DNA of 64,000 nucleotides from the NCBI RefSeq assembly GCF_046630445.1, contig NC_092338.1, forward strand, positions 151,638,501-151,702,500, in the 5' to 3' direction. The notes under the pieces are model-generated. The model saw only the letters and a list, made by a program, of their open reading frames with translations. It was not told the DNA's origin and searched no databases. Source of the DNA: Rutidosis leptorrhynchoides (lineage: Eukaryota > Streptophyta > Magnoliopsida > Asterales > Asteraceae). This document shows, one piece after another, positions 33,412 through 47,170 of the stretch. Each line of letters begins with the position of its first letter. Position 1 is the first letter of the stretch. Made by a program: the position numbers and the translations under genes.

Positions 33412-36400
33412 TTAAGCTGTTGAAGGTGTTGACGAATCTTCTAGAAATAGATGCGGGTATTTCTTCTTCATCTGATCTTCACGCTCCCAGGTGAACTCGG
33501 GTCCTCTACGAGCATTCCATCGAACCTTAACAATTGGTATCTTGTTTTGCTTAAGTCTTTTAACCTCACGATCCATTATTTCGACGGGTTCTTCGATGAA
33601 TTGGAGTTTTTCGTTGATTTGGATTTCATCTAACGGAATAGTGAGATCTTCTTTAGCAAAACATTTCTTCAAATTCGAGACGTGGAAAGTGTTATGTACT
33701 GTCACGAGTTGTTGAGGTAACTCAAGTCGGTAAGCTACTGGTCCGACACGATCAATAATCTTGAATGGTCCAATATACCTTGGATTTAATTTCCCTCGTT
33801 TACCAAATCGAACAACGCCTTTCCAAGGTGCAACTTTAAGCATGACCATCTCTCCAATTTCAAATTCTATATCTTTTCTTTTAATGTCAGCGTAGCTCTT
33901 TTGTCGACTTTGAGCGGTTTTCAACCGTTGTTGAATTTGGATGATCTTCTCGGTAGTTTCTTGTATAATCTCCGTACCCGTAATCTGTCTATCCCCCACT
34001 TCACTCCAACAAATCGGAGACCTGCACTTTCTACCATAAAGTGCTTCAAACGGCGCCATCTCAATACTTGAATGGTAGCTGTTGTTGTAGGAAAATTCTG
34101 CTAATGGTAGATGTCGATCCCAACTGTTTCCGAAATCAATAACACATGCTCGTAGCATGTATTCAAGCGTTTGTATCGTCCTTTCGCTCTGCCCATCAGT
34201 TTGTGGATGATAGGCAGTACTCATGTCTAGACGAGTTCCTAATGCTTGCTGTAATGTCTGCCAGAATCTTGAAATAAATCTGCCATCCCTATCAGAGATA
34301 ATAGAGATTGGTATTCCATGTCTGGAGATGACTTCCTTCAAATACAGTCGTGCTAACTTCTCCATCTTGTCATCTTCTCTTATTGGCAGGAAATGTGCTG
34401 ATTTGGTGAGACGATCAACTATTACCCAAATAGTATCAAAACCACTTGCAGTCCTTGGCAATTTAGTGATGAAATCCATGGTAATGTTTTCCCATTTCCA
34501 TTCCAGGATTTCGGGTTGTTGAAGTAGACCTGATGGTTTCTGATGCTCAGCTTTGACCTTAGAACACGTCAAACATTCTCCTACGTATTTAGCAACATCA
34601 GCTTTCATACCCGGCCACCAAAAATATTTCCTGAGATCCTTGTACATCTTCCCCGTTCCAGGATGTATTGAGTATCTGGTTTTATGAGCTTCTCAAAGTA
34701 CCATTTCTCTCATATCTCCAAATTTTGGTACCCAAATCCTTTCAGCCCTATACCGGGTTCCGTCTTCCCGAATATTAAGATGTTTCTCCGATCCTTTGGG
34801 TATTTCATCCTTTAAATTTCCCTCTTTTAAAACTCCTTGTTGCGCCACCTTTATTTGAGTAGTAAGGTTATTATGAATCATTATCTTCATAGATTTTACT
34901 CGAATGGGTTCTCTGTCCTTCCTGCTCAAGGCATCGGCTACCACATTTGCCTTCCCCAGGTGGTAACGAATCTCAAAGTCGTAATCATTCAATAATTCAA
35001 TCCACCTACGCTGCCTCATATTCAGTTGTTTCTGATTAAATATGTGTTGAAGACTTTTGTGGTCGGTATATATAATACTTTTGACCCCATATAAGTAGTG
35101 CCTCCAAGTCTTTAATGCAAAAACAACCGCGCCTAATTCCAAATCATGCGTCGTATAATTTTGTTCGTGAATCTTCAATTGTCTAGACGCATAAGCAATC
35201 ACCTTCGTTCGTTGCATTAATACACAACCGAGACCTTGCTTTGATGCGTCACAATAAATCACAAAATCATCATTCCCTTCAGGCAATGACAATATAGGTG
35301 CCGTAGTTAGCTTTTTCTTCAATAACTGAAACGCTTTCTCTTGTTCATCATTCCATTCAAATTTCTTCCCTTTATGCGTTAATGCAGTCAAGGGTTTTGC
35401 TATTCTGGAAAAGTCTTGGATGAACCTTCTGTAGTAACCAGCTAGTCCTAAAAACTGGCGTATGTGTTTCGGAGTTTTCGGGGTTTCTCACTTTTTAACA
35501 GTTTCTATCTTTGCCGGATCCACCTTAATACCTTCTTTGTTCACTATGTGACCGAGGAATTGAACTTCTTCCAACCAAAATGCACACTTTGAAAACTTAG
35601 CGTACAATTCTTCCTTCCTCAATACTTCTAACACCTTTCTCAAATGTTCACCGTGTTCTTGGTCATTCTTTGAGTAAATAAGTATGTCATCAATGAAAAC
35701 AATGACAAACTTGTCAAGGTATGGTCCACACACTCGGTTCATAAGGTCCATGAACACAGCTGGTGCATTAGTTAAACCAAACGGCATGACCATAAACTCG
35801 TAATGACCGTAACGTGTTCTGAAAACAGTCTTTGGAATATCATCTTCTTTCACCCGCATTTGATGATACCCGGAACGTAAGTCAATCTTTGAATAAACAG
35901 ACGAGCCTTGTAGTTGATCAAATAAGTCGTCGATTCTCGGTAGTGGGTAGCGGTTCTTGATGGTAAGTTTGTTCAACTCTCGGTAGTCGATACACAACCT
36001 GAATGTACCATCTTTCTTCTTTACAAATAAAACAGGAGCTCCCCACGGTGATGTGCTTGGTCGAATGAAACCACGCTCTAAAAGTTCTTGTAATTGGCTT
36101 TACAGTTCTTTCATCTCGCTGGGTGCGAGTCTGTAAGGAGCACGAGCTATTGGTGCAGCTCCTGGTACAAGATCTATTTGAAATTCAACGGATCGCTGTG
36201 GGGGTAATCCCGGTAATTCTTTCGGAAATACATCGGGAAATTCTTTTGCAATGGGAACATCATTGATGCTCTTTTCTTCAGTTTGTACTTTCTCGACGTG
36301 TGCTAGAACAGCATAGCAACCTTTTCTTATTAGTTTTTGTGCCTTTAAATTACTAATAATATGTAGCTTCGTGTTGCCCTTTTCTCCGTACACCATTAAG

Positions 36401-38019
36401 GGTTTTCCTTTTTCTCGTATAATGCGAATTGCATTTTTGTAACAAACGATCTCTGCTTTCACTTCTTTCAACCAGTCCATACCGATTATCACATCAAAAC
36501 TCCCTAACTCTACTGGTATCAAATCAATCTTAAATGTTTCGCTAACCAGTTTAATTTCTCGATTCCGACATATATTATCTGCTGAAATTAATTTACCATT
36601 TGCTAATTCGAGTAAAAATTTACTATCCAAAGGCGTCAATGGACAACTTAATTTAGCACAAAAATCTCTACTCATATAGCTTCTATCCGCACCCGAATAA
36701 AATAAAACGTAAGAAGATTTATTGTCAATAAGAAACGTACCCGTAACAAGCTCCAGGTCTTCCTGTGCCTCTGCCGCATTAATATTGAAAACTCTTCCGC
36801 GGCCTTGTCCATTCGTGTTCTCCTGGTTCGGGCAATTTCTAATAATGGGGCCCGGTTTTCCACATTTATAACAAACTACATTGGCATAACTTGCTCCGAC
36901 ACTACTTGCTCCGCCATTACTCGTTCCGACACCATTTGTTCCTTTCGTTCTATTAACCCCTGGTCCGTAGACCTCACACTTCGCCGCGCTATGACCATTT
37001 CTTTTACACTTGTTGCAAAATTTGGTGCAGAACCCCGAGTGATACTTTTCACACCTTTGGCATAGCTGCTTCTAATTGTTGTTGTTGTTGCGGTTATTAT
37101 TGTTGTTGGGATGATTGTTGTAGTTGTTGTTGTTGTTGTTGATGTTGTTGGGCCGTTTGTTGTAGTTGCGATTGATGTTGCGATTGTTAGGATAATTGTT
37201 GCGATTATTGTTGTAATTGCTGTTGTTGTTGTATTGGTGATTCTTATCACCGTTTTCCTCCCGCTTTCTTTTGACTTGCTTCACATTGGCCTCTTCAGCA
37301 GTCTGTTCTTTAATTCTTTCTTCAATCTGGTTCACTAGTTTGTGAGCCATTCTACATGCCTGTTGTATGGAGGCGGGCTCGTGTGAACTTATATCTTCTT
37401 GGATTCTTTCCGGTAATCCTTTCACAAACGCGTCGATCTTCTCTTCCTCATCTTCGAATGCTCCCGGACACAATAGGCACAATTCTGTGAATCGTCTTTC
37501 GTATGTGGTAATATCAAATCCTTGGGTTCGTAACCCTCTAAGTTCTGTCTTGAGCTTATTGACCTCGGTTCTGGGACAGTACTTCTCGTTCATCAAGTGC
37601 TTGAATGCTGACCACGGTAGTGCGTACGCATCATCTTGTCCTACTTGCTCTAGATAGGTATTCCACCATGTTAACGCAGAACCTGTGAAGGTATGCGTAG
37701 CGTACTTCACTTTGTCCTCTTCAGTACACTTACTTATGGCAAACACCGATTCGACCTTCTCGGTCCACCGTTTCAATCCGATCGGTCCTTCGGTTCCATC
37801 AAATTCCAAAGGTTTGCAGGCAGTGAATTCTTTGTAGGTGCATCCTACACGATTTCCTGTACTGCCAGATCCAAGGTTATTGTTGGTATGTAGCGCAGCC
37901 TGTACTGCGGCTATGTTTGAAGCTAGAAATGTACGGAATTCCTCTTCATTCATATTCACGGTGTGTCGAGTAGTCGGTGCCATTTCCTTCAAAATAGTCA
38001 AATGGAACAAGTTAATCAT
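33412..38019 (-). mobile_element. gag-pol region of element B
   Basis: From right to left: gag with capsid motifs (CTEEDKVKYATHTF, GSALTWWNTYLEQV), an Asn-rich stretch and a CCHC region (about 36,800-37,080); protease region near 36,690; reverse transcriptase ([30 protein letters not shown]); RNase H ([16 protein letters not shown]); integrase ([44 protein letters not shown]); chromodomain-like tail ([29 protein letters not shown]). The hairpin AAATTTCG-TCC-CGAAATTT (33,394-33,412, plus-strand view) and a purine stretch follow before the LTR. Broken, about five interruptions. Confidence 0.92.
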
Positions 38020-38324
38020 ACAGAATATTAAGAGTAGTTAATAGTATTTCGTAGCATAATATGAACTCATTTATAAAAGCTTTTTCTTCATATTAGCGTT
38101 TTATAAGTTTAAATTCGGGTAGTACCTACCCGTTAAGTTCATACTTAGTAGCTAATATACAATTCAACTACTACAATTCTATATGAAAAACTGATTGTAA
38201 TAATATTTCGCGTTCAAACTTTTATACAATATTTTACAAACTTACAATACCGCTTATTTTACATAAAGCATGAAATATAGCACACAATAACTTTGATACA
38301 AGATAGTTGTGAAGATAATTCTAG

Positions 38325-39007
38325 CTAGTACACAAGTCGTTCAGTAAAGGCAATAAAGACACGTAATTCATACGTCCAGAAACAAGTCATGCATTCTGGT
38401 TTTACTAGGACTACTTCCCATCCTTGGTCTTGTGGAACATAACCGTTATGGCCGTTGATAAGACAGCGTGTTGTAACGTCGTCAAAGGGACGAGGGTTAC
38501 GTAATGACCAACAGTCTCGTAATAACCTAAAAACCTCATTTCTTACCCCAATTACCGACTCCGTCACTTGTGGGAACGTTTTGTTTAATAGTTGTAGCCT
38601 GACGTTCTTGTTCTCACTTTGGTGAGAAGCGAACATTACTAACCCGTAAGCATAACATGCTTCTTTATGTTGCATGTTAGCTGCTTTTTCTAAATCACGA
38701 AGTCCTATATTCGGATATACTGAGTCAAAATAATTTCTTAACCCGTTGCGTAAAATAGCATTTGGGTTCCCTGCAATATATGCGTCAAAGTAAACACATC
38801 GTAACTTATGGATTTCTCAATGTGATATCCCCATCTTTCGAACGAAAGCCTTTTATAAACCAAGGCATTCTTGGAACGTTCTTCGAATGTCTTACAAACT
38901 GATCTCGCCTTAAATAGTTGTGCCGAGGAATTCTGACCGACTCTAGACAAGATTTCATCAATCATGTCTCCGGGTAGGTCTCTTAAAATATTGGGTTGTC
39001 TATCCAT
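38325..39007 (-). pseudogene. F-box-like ORF carried in the leader of element B
   Basis: The first part encodes an N-terminal F-box (NILRDLPGDMIDEILSRVGQ, then NSSAQLFKARSVCKTFEE). The later part (38,675-38,325) has the KEACYAYGLVMFAS repeat-like motif, an arginine-rich middle and a C-terminal CMTCFWTYELRVFIAF. This layout resembles the small plant F-box family of Arabidopsis At1g67623/At2g35280 (F-box followed by a SEL1-like AxYxxGxxxxA motif and a Cys pair); the family match is from memory. F-box proteins link targets to SKP1-cullin ubiquitin ligases. It lies in the sense orientation between ORF0 and gag, so it looks captured by the element. It is broken, about once. Confidence 0.6.
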
Positions 39008-39144
39008 TTTGTGTTTTTATACTGTAAAATAGACAAGAGTTAGATTCATAAAAAAAATACTTATTAATACAAGCAATTTTTACATATATCATAAAGCATA
39101 AGCACACTATATTACATATATTACACCACACGAATACAACTATC

Positions 39145-39741
39145 TTATTCCGACTCGCTCGTTTCTTCTTGTTCGGTTTTGGTTCGTTTTGCCAAGTTTC
39201 TAGGGATATATGATGTTCCCCTAATACGAGCCGTCGTTGTCCACATTTGTTTAGAAAAACCTGGTGGTTTAGAGGTTCTCGGGTCATTGTTACAACTTAA
39301 GGACTTCGGGGGTTGGCGATACATATAAAGTTCATCGGGGTTGGAATTAGATTTCTTTATTTTTATGCCCTTTCCCTTATTATTTTCTTTTGCCTTTTTA
39401 AATTCAGTTGGGGTAATTTCTATAACATCATCGGAATTCTCGTCGGAATCCGATTCATCGGAGAATTGGTAATCCTCCCAATATTTTGCTTCCTTGGCGG
39501 AAACACCATTGACCATAATTAACTTTGGTCGGTTGGTTGAGGATTCTCTTTTACTTAACCGTTTTATTATTTCCCCCACCGGTTCTATTTCTTCTTCCGG
39601 TTCCGATTCTTCTTCCGGTTCCGACTCTTCTTCCGGTTCCTCTTCGGGAACTTGTGAATCAGTCCACGAATCATTCCAATTTACATTTGACTCTTCATTA
39701 TTATTAGGTGAGTCAATGGGACTTGTTCTAGAGGTAGACAT
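39145..39741 (-). mobile_element. ORF0 of element B, acidic leader ORF (198 aa)
   Basis: Begins MSTSRTSPIDSPNNNEES, followed by Glu/Pro repeats (EEESEPEEESEPEEE), a middle with NGVSAKEAKYWEDYQFSDES, a Lys-rich stretch and a basic C-terminal region (GTSYIPRNLAKRTKTEQE). It lies about 200 bp after the PBS and before the F-box-like ORF. No known domain recognised. The same start occurs in element A. Confidence 0.65.
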
Positions 39742-39936
39742 CTATCACATAATATCAAACACGTTAAGAGATTAATATATCACATAATATTCATATGTTA
39801 AAAATATATAGTTTCCAACAAAAATGTTAAGCAATCATTTTTAAAGAAAACACGGTCGAAGTCCAGACTCACTAATGCATCCTAACAAACTCGATAAGAC
39901 ACACTAATGCAAATTTTCTGGTTCTCTAAGACCAAC

Positions 39937-39948
39937 GCTCGGATACCA
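39937..39948 (-). other. Primer-binding site of element B
   Basis: TGGTATCCGAGC on the minus strand, two bases from the end of the 5' LTR. Same one-base variant as in A. Confidence 0.8.
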
Positions 39949-39950
39949 AC

Positions 39951-42900
39951 TGAAATGTTCCGTTCTTATTGATTAAAAACGTTCCATATTAATTGATTTC
40001 GTTGCGAGGTTTTGACCTCTATATGAGACATTTTTCAAAGACTGCATTCACTTTTAAAACAAACCATAACCTTTATTTCATAAATAAAGGTTTAAAAAGC
40101 TTTACGTAGATTATCAAATAATGATAATCTAAAATATCCTGTTTACACACGACCATTACATAATGGTTTACAATACAAATATGTTACATCGAAATCAGTT
40201 TCTTGAATGCAGTTTTTACACAATATCATACAAACATGGACTCCAAATCTTGTCCTTATTTTAGTATGCAACAGCGGAATCTCTTAGTATTCACCTGAGA
40301 ATAAACATGCTTTAAACGTCAACAAAAATGTTGGTGAGTTATAGGTTTAACCTATATGTATCAAATCGTAACAATAGACCACAAGATTTCATATTTCAAT
40401 ACACATCCCATACATAGAGATAAAAATCATTCATATGGTGAACACCTGGTAACCGACATTAACAAGATGCATATATATAAGAATATCCCCATCATTCCGG
40501 GACACCCTTCGGATATGATATAAATTTTGAAGTACTAAAGCATCCGGTACTTTGGATGGGGTTTGTTAGGCCCAATAGATCTATCTTTAGGATTCGCGTC
40601 AATTAGGGTATTTGTTCCCTAATTCTTAGATTACCAGACTTAATAAAAAGGAGCATATTCGATTTTGATAATTCAACCATAGAATGTAGTTTCACGTACT
40701 TGTGTCTATTTTGTAAATCATTTATAAAACCTGCATGTATTCTCATCTCAAAAATATTAGATTTTAAAAGTGGGACTATAACTCACTTTCACAGATTTTT
40801 ACTTCGTCGGGAAGTAAGACTTGGCCACTGGTTGATTCACGAACCTATAACAATATATACATATATATCAAAGTATGTTTAAAATATATTTACAACACTT
40901 TTAATATATTTTGATGTTTTAAGTTTATTAAGTCAGCTGTCCTCGTTAGTAACCTATAACTAGTTGTCCACAGTTAGATGTACAGAAATAAATCGATAAA
41001 TATTATCTTGAATCAATCCACGACCCAGTGTATACGTATCTCAGTATTGATCACAACTCAAACTATATATATTTTGGAATCAACCTCAACCCTGTATAGC
41101 TAACTCCAACATTCACATATAGAGTGTCTATGGTTGTTCCGAAATATATATAGATGTGTCGACATGATAGGTCGAAACATTGTATACGTGTCTATGGTAT
41201 CTCAAGATTACATAATATACAATACAAGTTGATTAAGTTATGGTTGGAATAGATTTGTTACCAATTTTCACGTAGCTAAAATGAGAAAAATTATCCAATC
41301 TTGTTTTACCCATAACTTCTTCATTTTAAATCCGTTTTGAGTGAATCAAATTGCTATAGTTTCATATTGAACTCTATTTTATGAATCTAAACAGAAAAAG
41401 TATAGGTTTATAGTCGGAAAAATAAGTTACAAGTCATTTTTGTAAAGGTAGTCATTTCAGTCGAAAGAACGACGTCTAGATGACCATTTTAGAAAACATA
41501 CTTCCACTTTGAGTTTAACCATAATTTTTGGATATAGTCTCATGTTCATAATAAAAATCATTTTCTCAGAATAACAACTTTTAAATCAAAGTTTATCATA
41601 GTTTTTAATTAACTAACCCAAAACAGCCCGCGGTGTTACTACGACGGCGTAAATCCGGTTTTACGGTGTTTTTCGTGTTTCCAGGTTTTAAATCATTAAG
41701 TTAGCATATCATATAGATATAGAACATGTGTGTAGTTAATTTTAAAAGTCAAGTTAGAAGGATTAACTTTTGTTTGCGAACAAGTTTAGAATTAACTAAA
41801 CTATGTTCTAGTGATTACGAGTTTAAACCTTCGAATAAGATAGTTTTATATATATGAATCGAATGATGTTATGAACATCATTACTACCTCAAGTTTAGTA
41901 GGTAAACCTACTGAAAGTGACAAGAAATGATCTAGCTTTAAAGGATCTTGGATGGCTTGAAAGTTCTTGAAGTAGGATCATGATACAAAAACAAGTTCAA
42001 GTAAGATTTTTACTCGAATTAAGATAGTTTATAGTTATAGAAATTGAATCAAAGTTTGAATATGAATATTACCTTGAATAAGAAAGATAACCTACTATAT
42101 ATAACAAAGGTTTCTTGATCTTAGATGATTACTTGGAATGGATTAGAAAGCTTGGAAGTAAATTAGTAAACTTGAAGGGATTTTTGAAGTGTTCTTGAAG
42201 TGTTCTTCCTATGATGATTATAGCTTGATTCTTGAAGTGATTTTTGATGAAGATGATGATTAACTACTGGAAGAATACGTTCATAATAGTGTGTGTGTGT
42301 GTGTTGAGAGAGAATTAGAAAGAGAATTGGAAGTGAAATGGAGTGAATGATGAGTGGTAATTGGTGAGTGGGGTTAAAAGGAGTTCTAGTTAGTTGACTA
42401 GCTCATGGTAGAAGTTAAAATTGATTAGTCATACATGACATAATCAAGAGTGGAATACCATGCTAGTTCCTATTGGTATATACTCATAGTAAGTATGTTT
42501 TGAAGCTGTGTATAATACGGGTAAGAATACGACTAGAATTCTTGATGAAAGAAAAGAATGGAAAAGTAACTGTAACCATTTTCGTTAAGTATGAGTGTTT
42601 TGATATATGTCTTGAAGTCTTCCAAAAGTATTTTAATACATCTAAATACACTACATGTATATACATTTTAACTGAGTCGTTAAGTCATCGTTAGTCGTTA
42701 CATGTAAGTGTTGTTTTGAAACCTTTAAGTTAACGATCTCAATTAATGTTGTTAACCCATTGTTTATTATATCTAATGAGATGTTAAATTATTATATTAT
42801 CATGATATTATGATATATTAATATATCTTAATATGATATATATACATTTAAATGTCGTTACAACGATAATCGTTACATATATGTCTCGTTTCGAAATCCT

Positions 42901-43202
42901 TAAGTTAGTAGTCTTGTTTATATGTATATAACTCATTGTTAATATACTTATGGAGATACTTACTTATCATAATCTCATGTTAACCATATGTATACCCATA
43001 TATATATATCGTCATGTCATTTTTACAAGTTTTAACGTTCGTGAATCGCCGGTCAACTTGGGTGGTCAATTGTCTATATGAAACATATTTCAATTAATCA
43101 AGTCTTAACAAGTTTGATTGCTTAACATGTTGGAAACATTTAATCATGTAAATATCAATCTCAATTAATATATATAAATATGGAAAAGTTCGGGTCACTA
43201 CA
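39951..43202 (-). repeat. 5' LTR of element B (3252 bp)
   Basis: Plus-strand view: TGAAATGTTCCGTTC ... AGTTCGGGTCACTACA. The conserved-block hairpin lies at 40,320-40,333. A GT microsatellite at about 42,290-42,303 differs in length from the one in the partner LTR. Confidence 0.92.
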
Positions 43203-43349
43203 GAAGAGGCCAATGTGAAGCAAGTCAAAAGAAAGTGGGAGGAAAACGGTGATAAGAATCACCAATACAACAACAACAGCAATTACAATAATAATCGCAA
43301 CAATTATCCCAACAATCGCAACATCAATCGCAACTACAACAAACATCCC

Positions 43350-43419
<70 letters not shown>

Positions 43420-46400
43420 TCAACTACAACAATCATCTCAACAACAATAACAACCGCAACAACAACAACAATCAGAAGCAGCTATGCCAAAGGTGTGAAA
43501 AGTATCACTCGAGGTTCTGCACCAAATTTTGCAACAAGTGTAAAAGAAATGGTCATAGCACGGCGAAGTGTGAGGTCTACGGACCAGGAGTTAACAGAAC
43601 AAAAGGAACAAATGGTGTCGGAACGAGTAATGGTGGAGCAAGTAGTGTCGGAGCAAGTTATGCCAATGTAGTTTGTTATAAATGTGGAAAACCGGGCCAC
43701 ATTATTAGAAATTGCCCGAACCAGGAGAACATGAATGGACAAGGTCGCGGAAGAGTTTTCAATATTAATGCGGCAGAGGCACAGGAAGACCCGGAGCTTG
43801 TTACGGGTACGTTTCTTATTGACAATAAATCTGCTTACGTTTTATTTGATTCGGGTGCAGATAGAAGCTATATGAGTAGAGATTTTTGTGCTAAATTAAG
43901 TTGTCCATTGACGCCGTTGGATAGTAAATTTTTACTCGAATTAGCAAACGGTAAATTAATTTTAGCAGATAATATATGTCGGAATCGAGAAATTAAACTG
44001 GGTAGCGAAATATTTAAGATTGATTTGATACCAGTAGAGTTAGGGAGTTTTGATGTAATAGTTGGCATGGACTGGCTGAAGAAGATGAAAGCAGAGATTG
44101 TATGTTACGAAAATGCAATTCGCATTGTACGAGAAGAAGGAGAACCCTTAATGGTGTACGGAGAAAAGGGCAACACGAAGCTACATCTTATTAGTAATTT
44201 GAAGGCACAAAAACTAATAAGAAAAGGTTGCTATGCTGTTCTAGCACATGTCGAGAAAGTACAAACTGAAGAAAAGAGCATCAATGATGCTCTCGTCGCA
44301 AAAGAATTTCCCGATGTATTTCAGAAAGAATTACCGGGAATACCTCCACATCGATCTGTTGAATTTCAAATAGATCTTGTACCAGGAGCTGCACCAATAG
44401 CTCGTGCTCCTTATAGACTCGCACCCAGCGAGATGAAAGAACTGCAAAGCCAACTGCAAGAACTATTAGAACGTGGTTTCATTCGACCAAGCACATCACC
44501 ATGGGGAGCTCCTGTTTTGTTTGTCAAGAAGAAGGATGGTACATTTAGGTTGTGTATTGACTACAGAGAGTTGAACAAACTTACCATCAAAAACCGTTAT
44601 CCACTGCCGAGAATTGACGACTTATTTGATCAACTACAAGGCTCGTCGGTTTATTCGAAGATCGATTTACGTTCTGGATATCATCAAATGCGAGTAAAGG
44701 AGGATGATATTCCAAAAACTGCTTTTAGGACGCGTTATGGTCATTACGAGTTTATGGTTATGCCTTTTGGATTGACTAACGCACCAGCTGTGTTCATGGA
44801 CCTTATGAACCGAGTGTGTGGGCCATATCTTGACAAGTTTGTCATTGTTTTCATCGATGACATACTTATTTACTCAAAGAATGGTCAAGAGCACGAAGAA
44901 CATTTGAGAAAAGTGCTAGAAGTATTGAGGAAAGAAAAACTGTACGCTAAGTTTTTAAAGTGTGCATTTTGGTTGGAAGAAGTTCAATTCCTCGGTCACA
45001 TAGTAAAAAAAGAAGGTATCCAGGTAGACCCGGCAAAGATCGAAACCGTTGAAAAGTGGGAAACCCCAAAAACTCCGAAGCATATACGTCAATTTTTAGG
45101 ATTGGCTGGTTACTACAGAAGATTCATCCAAGATTTCTCCAAAATAGCAAAACCCTTGACTACATTAACGCATAAAGGGAAGAAATTTGAATGGAAGGAT
45201 GAACAAGAGAAGGCATTTCAATTATTGAAGAGAAAGCTAACTACGGCACCTATATTGTCAGTGCTTGAAGGGAATGATGATTTTGTGATTTATTGTGACG
45301 CATCAAAGCAAGGTCTCGGTTGTGTATTAATGCAACGAACGAAGGTGATTGCTTATGCGTCTAGACAATTGAAGATTCACGAGCAAAATTATACGACGCA
45401 TGATTTGGAATTAGGTGCGGTTGTTTTTGCATTAAAGACTTGGAGGCACTACTTATATGGGGTCAAAAGTATTATATATACCGACCACAAAAGTCTTCAA
45501 CACATATTTAATCAGAAACAACTGAATATGAGGCAGCGTAGGTGGATTGAATTGTTGAATGATTACGACTTTGAGATTCGTTACCACCCGGGAAAGGCAA
45601 ATGTGGTAGCCGACGCCTTGAGCAGGAAGGACAGAGAACCCATTCGAGTAAAATCTATGAATATAATGATTCACAATAACCTTACTACTCAAATAAAGGA
45701 GGCGCAACAAGGAGTTTTAAAAGAGGGAAATTTAAGGGATGAAATACCCAAAGGATCGGAGAAGCATCTTAATATTCGGGAAGACGGAACCCGGTATAGG
45801 GCTGAAAGAATTTGGGTACCAAAATTTGGAGATATGAGAGAAATGGTACTTAGAGAAGCTCATAAAACCAGATACTCAATACATCCTGGAACGGGGAAGA
45901 TGTACAAGGATCTTAAGAAACATTTTTGGTGGCCAGGTATGAAAGCCGATATTGCTAAATACGTAGGAGAATGTTTGACGTGTTCTAAGGTCAAAGCTGA
46001 GCATCAGAAACCATCAGGTCTACTACAACAACCTGAAATCCCGGAATGGAAATGGGAAAACATTACCATGGATTTCATTACTAAATTGCCAAGGACTGCA
46101 AGTGGTTATGATACTATTTGGGTAATAGTTGATCGTCTCACCAAGTCAGCACACTTCCTGCCAATAAGAGAAGATGACAAGATGGAGAAGTTAGCACGAC
46201 TGTATTTGAAGGAAGTCGTCTCCAGACATGGAATACCAATCTCTATTATCTCTGATAGGGATGGCAGATTTATTTCAAGATTCTGGCAGACATTACAGCA
46301 AGCATTGGGAACTCGTCTAGACATGAGTACTGCCTATCATCCACAAACTGATGGGCAAAGCGAAAGGACGATACAAACGCTTGAAGACATGCTACGAGCT

Positions 46401-47145
46401 TGTGTTATTAATTTCGGAAACAGTTGGGATCGACATCTACCGTTAGCAGAATTTTCCTACAACAACAGCTACCATTCAAGCATTGAGATGGAGCCGTTTG
46501 AAGCACTTTATGGTAGAAAGTGCAGGTCTCCAATTTATTGGAGTGAAGTGGGGGATAGACAGATTACGGGTCCGGAGATAATACAAGAAACTACCGAGAA
46601 AATCATCCAAATTCAACAAAGATTGAAAACCGCCCAGAGTCGACAAAAGAGCTACGCTGACATTAAAAGAAAAGATATAGAATTTGAAATTGGAGAGATG
46701 GTCATGCTTAAGGTTTCACCTTGGAAAGGTGTTGTTCGATTTGGTAAACGAGGGAAACTAAATCCAAGGTACATTGGACCATTCAAGATTATAGATCGTG
46801 TCGGACCAGTAGCTTACCAACTGGAGCTACCTCAACAACTCGCGGCTGTACATAACACTTTCCATGTCTCGAATTTGAAGAAATTTTTTGCTAAAGAAGA
46901 TCTCACTATTCCATTAGATGAAATCTAAATCAACGAAAAACTTCAATTCATCGAAGAACCCGTCGAAATAATGGATCGTGAGGTTAAAAGACTTAAGCAA
47001 AACAAGATACCAATTGTTAAGGTTCGATGGAATGCTCGTAGAGGACCCGAGTTCACCTGGGAGTGTGAAGATCAGATGAAGAAGAAATACCCGCATTTAT
47101 TTTCAGAAGATACGTAAATACCTCCAACTGCTTAAAATTTCGAGA
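43203..47145 (+). mobile_element. gag-pol region of element A (from mid-gag on)
   Basis: A long open region with an Asn-rich stretch encoded by (AAC)n (about 43,351-43,418), CCHC knuckles ([28 protein letters not shown]), protease ([13 protein letters not shown], near 43,850), reverse transcriptase ([30 protein letters not shown] near 44,850), RNase H ([16 protein letters not shown] near 45,295), integrase zinc region ([24 protein letters not shown]), core ([35 protein letters not shown]), [14 protein letters not shown] and a chromodomain-like end (GPEFTWE). It is mostly open, with few breaks. Protein sequence is close to element B. Confidence 0.93.
43351..43418. repeat. (AAC)n microsatellite in A gag
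   Basis: Encodes a poly-Asn run. The poly-Val frame on the opposite strand is an artefact. Confidence 0.95.
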
Positions 47146-47170
47146 CGAAATTTATTTAACGGGTAGGTAC

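Larger units (their letters stand above)
30131..43202 (-). mobile_element. Element B: Ty3/Gypsy chromovirus of the A family, nested in A in opposite orientation
   Basis: Minus-strand order: 5' LTR 43,202-39,951, PBS 39,948-39,937, ORF0 39,741-39,145, F-box-like ORF 39,007-38,325, gag-pol 38,019-33,412, PPT, 3' LTR 33,376-30,131. The two LTRs differ at about 1% by eye. No matching 5-bp repeat flanks B, so its present edges are not those of a simple insertion. It is broken, with perhaps six to eight breaks in coding regions. Confidence 0.9.

Noticed and set aside
43161-43436. Poly-Val frame on the minus strand
   Set aside because: Antisense of the (AAC)n stretch of A gag.
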